64,000 nucleotides of DNA, from positions 38,288,307 through 38,352,306 of the forward strand of contig CM057153.1 of the NCBI GenBank assembly GCA_029962745.1, given 5' to 3'. The translations under genes were made by a program, and so were the position numbers. Under the pieces are notes generated by a model. The model searched no databases and was not told where the DNA came from. It saw only the letters and a list, made by a program, of their open reading frames with translations. The DNA comes from Echinometra lucunter. Lineage: Eukaryota; Echinodermata; Echinoidea; Camarodonta; Echinometridae. Below, in pieces: positions 56,835 to 64,000 of the stretch; the stretch's first letter is position 1; every line of letters begins with the position of its first letter.

Positions 56835-58055
56835 ATGACTATGGCTCTATCAGCAATCATGGCATTAGAGAGATCACAGGTTAAAGTATCTGCCATCACC
56901 GCCTTTCTGATGTTAAGTATCTTCTTGCTATATCAGATCTATGCTGAAACCACGCGTGAAGCGGTGGCAGTCCGTGGTTATCACATCGTTAACACCATGA
57001 ACGAAAGAGCTACCCGAGATCATCAGAGTCACTTGTCCATCACTACGACCCCTATCAGGACCAAGCCACCTGTTAGTGTTACCCGCAGTCGCCTAAAGTA
57101 TCTTCATGCCGGAATAGAACCCGTGTGCGAGGATGGAAAAATTGACCATGGGTGCTACTGTAGGAAAGCCACTAATGTTTATCCACCGGAATATGAGCTT
57201 TTAAGCCAAGACATAAGGAAAAGGCGAGGGTGCAAGAAACGTAGACCTGACGCCATTATACCAGGTGCGATGAAAAGCGGCACTACGGCTCTGAAGACGT
57301 ATCTCGAAATCCACCCTGCCATTACAATGCCCGAGAGAGAGCTGCAATTTGCACAAAAAAATCGCTCGATAGAAGAGTTTGATAAATACGGGAGTTTCAT
57401 GCCATATTCGACCCCAGATCAGGTCGCCATAGAGAAATCTCCCGGATATTACATTATGATACCGGTGATAAAGAGAATTCGAGAGGCAATGCCCAATACT
57501 AAATTCATTCTTATTTTGCGAGAGCCGATACAACGTGCAATGTCGAACTATATGCACATGTTGGCTGTTAACGCATCGCAACGAAAAACTTTAACGGTTA
57601 ATGAGCATTCCTCTTTTCCCCAATACGAAATCAAATCTACCTTTCGTGAGTCGGTTCTTTTCCCAAACGGTAGTCTGAAAACAGCTAATCGTCTTCTCGT
57701 TTCAAGTCGCTATGTGACATATCTGAAACAATGGTATGACTCATTTTCCAGAAAACAGATCCTGGTGTTAGACGGCGATGAGTTCACTCAGGACCCCGTC
57801 CCAGGTCTGCGAAAGGTCGAAGATTTTCTTGGAATCGATCACTTCTTTGAGGAGGAAAAATTTTACTTTAACGAGACAAAAGGGTTCATCTGCCTGCGAG
57901 ACCCTTTTGAAATGTGTTTGCCAAAAAGCAAGGGGAGACCACATGACGCCATTAGTGACGACTTAATGGAAAAACTGCAGGATCATTTTAGACCCTACAA
58001 TCGAAAACTTGTCAAGCTTCTTGGGAGAGAACTCAGCTGGACGAATTCCTATTAA
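56835..58055 (+). CDS. Heparan sulfate glucosamine 3-O-sulfotransferase-like, type II membrane protein
   Basis: Expected to move sulfate from PAPS onto the 3-OH of glucosamine in heparan sulfate in the Golgi. The 406-residue frame from the ATG at 56835 (56841 and 56859 have better Kozak contexts) has a short N-tail, a membrane helix at about residues 18-37, a stem, then the sulfotransferase domain. Seen: 5'-phosphosulfate loop PGAMKSGTTAL (from about residue 143), RELQF with E169 where 3-O-sulfotransferases carry their catalytic Glu, EKSPGYY, the 3'-phosphate motif REPIQRAMS (R229, S237), FYFNETKGFICLRD and CLPKSKGRPH with two cysteines likely disulfide-bonded. The C-terminal LLGRELSW also fits the family. 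The loop is GAMKSGTTAL instead of the usual GVRKGGTRAL, so substrate choice may differ. Length is typical and no intron interrupts the domain. Confidence 0.85.
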   Translation: MTMALSAIMALERSQVKVSAITAFLMLSIFLLYQIYAETTREAVAVRGYHIVNTMNERATRDHQSHLSITTTPIRTKPPVSVTRSRLKYLHAGIEPVCEDGKIDHGCYCRKATNVYPPEYELLSQDIRKRRGCKKRRPDAIIPGAMKSGTTALKTYLEIHPAITMPERELQFAQKNRSIEEFDKYGSFMPYSTPDQVAIEKSPGYYIMIPVIKRIREAMPNTKFILILREPIQRAMSNYMHMLAVNASQRKTLTVNEHSSFPQYEIKSTFRESVLFPNGSLKTANRLLVSSRYVTYLKQWYDSFSRKQILVLDGDEFTQDPVPGLRKVEDFLGIDHFFEEEKFYFNETKGFICLRDPFEMCLPKSKGRPHDAISDDLMEKLQDHFRPYNRKLVKLLGRELSWTNSY

Positions 58056-58333
58056 CTGCATCAAGGACTGCAAACACAACTGGTTAATCTATTAAATGGA
58101 GTATTTGGTATCTCCAGCTCCACCATATTTTCCCCAGTAGTTGAAACGACTGTGGGCATGAAAATGTAGCAGTATCAAAAGTACTTAATGCTGTAACTCA
58201 GTAATCATTTCAACAGTGAATGCTGTTGAAATGTCACCAAAAAAAAAAAAAGAAAGAAAGAAAAATACAGCAGCCAACTGCAAAAATGCAAAACAAACAA
58301 AAAACACAAGTTTTATTTTTAAAATGAAAACTA

Positions 58334-58339
58334 AATAAA
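58334..58339 (+). terminator. Poly(A) signal AATAAA for the sulfotransferase gene
   Basis: Canonical AATAAA 279 bases after the stop codon and just before a TA array; plausible 3' end. Confidence 0.5.
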
Positions 58340-58366
58340 TTATTTAACTTTATTCATTTCAATTTC

Positions 58367-58368
<2 letters not shown>

Positions 58369-58427
<59 letters not shown>
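58369..58427. repeat. (TA)n array, left of the mariner-like MITE
   Basis: About 29 uninterrupted AT units. Confidence 0.95.
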
Positions 58428-58430
<3 letters not shown>

Positions 58431-59015
58431 TGCGTATAAAAAAAAAGGTAATCCACTTTTAGAGGGCATATATTCAGTGCTTATTTGATTTAACAATTTA
58501 ACTTTACCCCAGTGTGATAGAAGAACTCCTTAGCTTTTCACTGATACCTTACATGTACCTGTGATGCCACGAACGAGCGAATAAATTGATCTGGAAGACA
58601 GCAGGTACAGATTCCATTTTTTGCAAGTTTTGGCAAAATGGGCGAAATGAATGGTAACTGATGCCTCACAGCCAGTCAGTTAGGGAAAGCAACCCTTTCA
58701 GCCTTACATTCATTAACAAAGCCTACAAAAGGGCTAATCAAAGTGGCCATGTTCACTTACAAAGGAATCAGCCAAACGAGGGATCAGTGGGAGTAATCAT
58801 CTCAGCCTGACTTGCAAAAACTCGCAAAAAATGGAATTCGTACCTTTGTCTTTAACATCAATTTACTCAGTCGTTCGTGGCATCACAGGTACAAGTAAGG
58901 TACCAACGAAAAACTGAGGAGTTCTTCTCTCATACTAGGGTAAATTTAAACTGTTAGATTAAATAAGCTCTGAAGATTATCCCTCTAAATATTGATTACC
59001 TTTTCTTCGATACGC

Positions 59016-59020
<5 letters not shown>
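58428..59020. mobile_element. Mariner-like MITE with about 190-bp inverted arms
   Basis: Left end CAGTGCGTATAAA and right end (reverse complement) AAGTGCGTATCGAAG. The arms stay similar through CTGTGATGCCACGAACGA to CATTTTTTGC, about 190 bp in from each end, leaving a loop of about 200 bp. CAGTG ends and location between TA repeats fit Tc1/mariner-type elements, which insert at TA. No transposase ORF. Confidence 0.85.
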
Positions 59021-59072
<52 letters not shown>

Positions 59073-59193
59073 AAAGAAATTTGACAAATGCAAACAACTT
59101 TGGCAACTCCCTTGTAAATGATAAACAGTGAAAGAAATGAATATGTGTGTGTGTGTGTGTGTGCGTGTGTGCGTGTGTGTGTGCGTGTGTGTG

Positions 59194-59260
<67 letters not shown>

Positions 59261-59275
59261 CAAATATATATATAG
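59021..59275. repeat. (TA)n, (GT)n and (TA)n arrays
   Basis: TA about 59021-59070, GT/GC about 59145-59196, TA about 59197-59254. The ORFs here (poly-Ile/Tyr, poly-His/Thr) are artefacts. Confidence 0.95.
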
Positions 59276-59388
59276 ACCTCAAGTCGACTTTTATCGACTT
59301 TAGGTCTGGCCACCTCAAGTCCAACAACGAAACTTAGACAATTTCACACGACTGTCTGTTCAGTTATTGAAGAGTTATTGCCTAGAAT

Positions 59389-59850
59389 TATTGTATAGGT
59401 CAAGCAGTTGATTTGAAGTCATCATTGGGTAGTGTTTGCTCACCCTAATTTAGGCGTATCGCTTCCATTTGAGTTTAGTTGTTGTTGTTTTTGTTGTTGT
59501 AGGGAGCGGGTGGAAGGGACGGGGAACAGATGATAATGACCCATCTTTTGTCAAAGTTCACATAGGATTGCTTTTGAGGTCAATTTTAGCTTACTTGAAG
59601 TAACCATTGTCGTACCATAAGTCGACTACAAGTTGTTAGATGGGGGAGGGGGTTAGAATCACCTTTAAGTGTCTCCCAATTGTTTTCTCTTTTGGGAGAG
59701 GGGGGGGGGGGGGGGGGGAGTCGGATGTGTGTTTACATCACGGGTTGAATTGACCTAGACTTAACTATTGAGGTTAAACAGTTGACCTGAAGTCATCATC
59801 AGTGGTTAGTATATGGTAACCCACGGGTATCGCTTCTATTTGAGTATAGT
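59389..59850 (+). repeat. Spaced direct repeat, about 375 bp apart
   Basis: About 90 bp at 59389-59481 and 59764-59850 share CAGTTGA, CTGAAGTCATCAT, GGTATCGCTTC and ATTTGAGT-TAGT. A G19 run (59700-59718) lies between. Confidence 0.7.
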
Positions 59851-60546
59851 AAATAAGCAGCCATATATTACGGCTCTTTCTGCATTTAAGTTCCATTTCC
59901 AATCAAACTTATAAGTAGGATGAAATCAAATTTACTTAATTAGAAAGTAGAAAAGGGTAGATGAACATGTGAAATTAGGCCATCAAAGCGATAGAAAAGG
60001 ATACATATTATTTGATACAAGGATAGAACATGTAAATCAAAATTAGTGTGTTTTAGGTTTGTTGTATTTTGAACATCTCTTTGAAGTGTATACTTCTATC
60101 TTGAATATCTTTGTTAATTATGTATTGAAATTGTTATGTAAATCACTTTGCATTTCCTTTCTTTTATTTGCAAAATATGTTATTTGAATGTATTATGTTA
60201 CAATTTACATATTATTTGTGACACAAATGTAGGTAGGCAGAAATAATCCCCGGGGTTGACATAACCATAGAAATTCATGTAGTTGATCACAAGCAAGCAA
60301 ACATATGAAGAAAAGAGAATCTTTGCTCTATACTAGTTACAATAGTGCCTCATAGAGAGGATGAGAGCCAGAGATTTTTGTTGGGAAATGAGTTAAGTTG
60401 GTTATGCTAATGATTCAGGCTTAGATATAAAGAAAGAAATGTTCATATTAGGATTTTGCATTATTTTTTTAATAAGAATGTTGCTATTGTACTGTGTTAT
60501 AATTTGTACATGTACTATTGTAAGAATTTTGACTTATCTATGCTAA

Positions 60547-61600
60547 TTCACATTTCATTTTTATTTCATTTAATTTCATCTTTATTTCACAAACCAATAA
60601 AAGCAGATAAATACAACATACAGGTCTGAAGAAGTGTACATGTACAAGGTGTAAGATTTCAGAAAAAAAAGAAAAACTAAACATATAAACACATAGGAAA
60701 ACTGATTATATTGCTAAGAGAAATATAATAGATATAAACATTGTGTTCGACAATGAAAGTGGTTTGCAAGGCACACCTAAAAGGCCTTAAAAGTCTGCAG
60801 GCAAGGTAGTCTGTATACGAAGGGATGATGATAAAAAAATAAAGAACACAGTTAACAGGTTAAAGTTGGAGTATGAGAAATAGAAAAAAAAAATGAAAAA
60901 GAGAAGAGTTGAAGTCAGGAAGAGAAAGAGTGAGGAAGAAATATGAGAGAAGCGGAGGGAGACAGAAGAACAGAGAGGGAAGTAGGCCAGAATAAGTGGT
61001 ATAGTCGGACCTAGAATAGTTCTTTCCGTTGAATTTTTTCATTGATTTAGGTTCCTATGTGGTTTACGAACATTTTCAGCCTGGTTGCCCAAACAGCCAG
61101 CTTTGAGCAATTTGCATAATTTGTATAAATCTATATGGATACAAGTTATGCCATCCAAGACAAATTATACATGTGTAACTGATCTTCGTATGTTAAGTGA
61201 TACGGAACTTCAATACTGTAAAGAAAAAAGGAGAAAACAATATAAAGGAGTGTTAAATTAGATTTATACTCAACATTCTTCCTGAAGATGCCAGTTAGCA
61301 TCATTAATGCTGATAAATGTCTGGATCAGGAACTTTTAAGCTATCGATAATAAAATAATGATTTTTAAAAATATTTTCTGGCAGTCTAGTCCAAAGCTCT
61401 GCTGATGCAACCTGTAAAGAGTTTGACCTATTTTGAGTTTATTCGTTGGTTGTAAGGGTATTATTTGGAAAGATCTGAGAATTTTCTTTGACACAAGGGC
61501 CTACTGTGCAAGCAATTTGGTGAAATAAGAAGGAGCCAATCCTTTAAGACTGTTAAAGGTAAAACAGGAATTATTTTAAACTTTGGCACAAGTACGATAT
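60547..61600 (-). mobile_element. 5'-truncated LINE relic, minus strand
   Basis: On the minus strand, 61580-61440 reads LKGLAPSYFTKLLAQ then ALVSKKILRS, and about 61430-61320 reads VASAELWTRLPENI then DSLKVPDPD and stop. These are the G-x-[AS]-P-x-Y, LRS and LW-x-x-LP-x-x-I marks of the reverse-transcriptase C-terminus. About 700 bp of 3' UTR follows, ending in GAAAT/AAATGAAAT repeats near 60547-60595. Stops and shifts make it inactive. Confidence 0.75.
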
Positions 61601-61746
61601 CAAGTGTGTGGGCGACTTTTTGAAACGTGAGAAGTTAAAAGACAGGCCGAGGAGAGTACATTTAAAAAAAGGCAATCCCCTTGGAAACAAATCGATATAT
61701 CACGCTGAATTTTTTTTTTCTTAAAATATACCAAAGACTATCGACA

Positions 61747-62040
61747 AGCAATTTCTGAGAAAAATTGTAAGGCGATTCGGTAGATGATAGAGACAATCAG
61801 GATTTTTCACAGATGGCCTTTATCTGCGCTGCTCACGAACTGGCTTATATTTCTATAAGCGACTCTACGTACATGTACCTAACAACATGAAAACAGTGCT
61901 GTACGGCACTGCGTAAAAAGATAGTAGAGCGCCATCAAACGTTCAACCAGCAATAACGTGGGACCACTGATAACGTAAGAAAAGAATCTTTTCATAGAGG
62001 TTAGTGCGCAGGACAACTGAACTCGGCTGGCGTGTGAACA
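61747..62040 (+). repeat. Dispersed repeat (copy 2), uninterrupted
   Basis: Same order of blocks as 47911-48500 but without the foldback MITE, so it serves as the empty-site version. It also has about 45 bp (around 61970-62005) that copy 1 lacks. Confidence 0.7.
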
Positions 62041-62381
62041 TAGGCGCCAAAGGACGATTTACTCTTGCGATGATCAGACCTTCCATTTCTTGTCTATAAA
62101 TGCTTGGGGACTATTTTCAAAATATCTTCTAATACGTATTCAGTGGAAGACGATCGGGAGTGGCTGATTAAGAGGTGAGCCTAATTCAGGACATCACGTG
62201 AAATGCTTATGAATGTGGTTTGGATAAATTGAATAAGCTGCATACATCGCTGAATTTATAGACATTTCATGCTCGATTTTCAAAGGGCAATTCACATCAC
62301 TCTATTTTTCAGGATTTTATGCCTTTGCAGTATATTAGCAATAGTATACCATTTATCAGCTACGGCACAATCCATTTGTCA

Positions 62382-62558
62382 TTAATATATCATACATGAA
62401 AGAAATAAGACTATGAAGCCAGACATAAGTCTCAATATATTTGTATAATTACAAGATTTTGGCTGGAGGGGCTTCATCGTGCCTATACGAGCGGAAAAGG
62501 AGAGGAAAAGAACATATCCGAGTAATAGTGATGTAACCGCAGCCATGGTAGCAGACAG
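62382..62558 (-). CDS. Doubtful minus-strand ORF with signal-peptide-like start
   Basis: A minus-strand ATG in a good Kozak context (ACCATGG, about 62545) starts MAAVTSLLLGYVLFLSFSAR, which looks like a cleavable signal peptide, and stays open to a stop at about 62384. It could be a first exon of a minus-strand gene or chance. No homology recognised and no continuing exon found. Confidence 0.15.
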   Translation of the reverse strand: MSATMAAVTSLLLGYVLFLSFSARIGTMKPLQPKSCNYTNILRLMSGFIVLFLSCMIY

Positions 62559-62659
62559 CGTGCATTGTGTGCAGAAACAATGTGCACTAGAGCGAGGTCT
62601 GTTCCAAACGAAGGCGTGTACATAGCCATTTTGCTTGCTTCCACATTGCATTACGTAAG

Positions 62660-64000
62660 AAAATGGGCAGCACTGATTGAATTCTAAGGAAGCGGGGAGA
62701 AAGATAAAATACTGGTCACGCTACCTTGGTCCCTTTCTACCTCTTTTGTTATGGAGAAGAATGAAAGTGGACACATGTTATTGTGACCTCTCGGCTCGCT
62801 GTACGTACAGCGGTGGGAAAAAAAATCAAAAGATGCACTAGCAAATGTTCTGCACTATCAAATAGCAAATGGAGGCCAACAAGTGCAATATAGAAACTAT
62901 CCTCAAAGTAAAGAAAGTAAATGCTGAATGGTTTCTTGACTGAAGTTTGCTAAACGATATTTCGGTGTGGTCTAAGCTTTCCTGGTTTGCCCTTATACCC
63001 GATGTCTCATCCGTTTTTTTTTTCCCTAAAAAGAGTAATACGTTCTTCCATCAATAATTTCCAGTTATAAAAAAACAAACCTTCCGTGTAAAAAGGAAGA
63101 ACTCTTTGAGATTACACTGCCACCCATTATGCTTCCTTAGGACAGTTCATCCATTCACGCTGAAGAGATTTAAAGGCCCCTTGTAAAACTGATTGTCTTG
63201 ATTAAAAGAATAAAACAAAACAAAGCAAAACATGCAGAAGTGCATAAGGTGAAAGTGATTTTGGCTTTTACATTTGAAAATTTTCTACATGTATATAAAA
63301 TCAAATATATATATATATATATTTTTTTTTTCAAGATATTCAGGATAACCATTCGTATTTGTATATAATAGCCTTATGTTTGATTTATGTCGCCGAATGG
63401 CAAAATTTTTTAAACAGAGAGTCTTCTTATTCTTCTTCTTCGGTCTGTGTCGGAGATCAACAGCACCAGGCTGCCTATTGTGGGAGTATGATGGGGGTTG
63501 TCAGTCTTGTCCTATAGTACGTAATAAAAAAAATATCACTTCTGGGCTACAGCAGCACGAGTTGGATGTAGTGGAGGGCAAGGGTGGTAAGAGAGTTAGA
63601 TGCTGACTGGGTGAGGGTAGGGTCTGGGAATAGGGCAAGGGAAGTTAAGTCTTGCGGGTTGTCTCTGTCTAGGGTGCCGGGTATTACTGCATCAGGAATA
63701 GCTTGGTTGACTTTCTTTCAGTGTTGTCGTTGTTGTTGTTTTTGTTAGGGTTGGGCGCGCCCGGCGGATGCCCGCCCACAGGCTTTGCACTTTATGTTTT
63801 GCTTGTTTAGTCTCTTTTTCATTTACTGTAGGCTTTGTAGCTGTATTATCTGATTTCGTATATGTCTTCATGAGGCTACTTGACTATTCTGGCAAAACTT
63901 CTCGCGAAATTTGTCATAAATTTTACATTAGTTTTGCATTCTACCACTGCTTCACTTGTGTTGTAAGTAGCCATAATTCACTTGCCTAGCTGTTATACTG
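62660..64000. other. Right-hand end without recognised gene
   Basis: Moderately AT-rich DNA with a short TA run (63305-63323) and GT/TTG-rich piece near 63725-63745. Only short ORFs without recognisable domains. Confidence 0.4.

Noticed and set aside
56579..56884. 101-residue ORF overlapping the sulfotransferase start
   Set aside because: Hydrophobic translation of a T-rich stretch that more likely is an intron polypyrimidine tract plus 5' UTR.
58985..59337. ORFs rich in Tyr-Ile and His-Thr on both strands
   Set aside because: TA and GT dinucleotide arrays.
1..64000. CRISPR array, prokaryotic operon or phage system
   Set aside because: No spaced direct repeats of that kind; gene structure is plainly eukaryotic.

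Overview
This is eukaryotic, intron-rich DNA from a marine deuterostome. I infer an echinoderm, most likely a sea urchin. The grounds are GT-AG introns of about 0.3-1 kb, phase-1 single-domain EGF exons, an AT-rich background full of ATT/GAT/TA microsatellites and long G runs, tRNA-derived SINE pieces with ATT tails, many short foldback elements, and LINE 3' relics. The species cannot be fixed from the sequence alone.

Region 1 (116-39551, + strand) is one very large gene that enters the window already open. I could assemble 59 coding exons with consistent splice phases, adding up to about 2,928 residues. Domain order is NIDO (C-terminal part), AMOP, VWD with a GDPH motif, a cadherin/Ig-like domain, about 20 EGF domains, SEA1, 16 EGF, SEA2, 1 EGF, SEA3, 3 small EGF, one membrane helix, and a cytoplasmic tail ending at the stop codon at 39549-39551. 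This is the layout of a MUC4-like transmembrane mucin or mucin-like adhesion protein with an EGF/SEA stalk. One base too many in exon 2 breaks the frame; every other junction agrees. Exons 34-45 are a recent tandem expansion of two alternating EGF types, and a three-exon cassette (exons 19-21) recurs as exons 40-42. Introns hold microsatellites, SINE and LINE remnants and MITEs.

Region 2 (39552-about 56700) is the 3' flank and intergenic DNA. I found no convincing protein gene there, but it is dense in foldback/MITE elements, duplicated repeats and long G or A runs. Several elements are nested, and one filled site has a second, empty copy of its host repeat elsewhere in the window.

Region 3 (about 56745-58340, + strand) is a single-coding-exon type II membrane sulfotransferase most like heparan sulfate glucosamine 3-O-sulfotransferases, with both PAPS-binding motifs intact and a poly(A) signal downstream.

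Region 4 (58340-64000) holds a long-TIR mariner-like MITE between TA arrays, a 375-bp-spaced duplication, a minus-strand LINE relic, the second copy of a dispersed repeat, and one doubtful minus-strand signal-peptide-like ORF. The two genes could both act at the cell surface or in the secretory pathway, but nothing in the sequence ties them together functionally.
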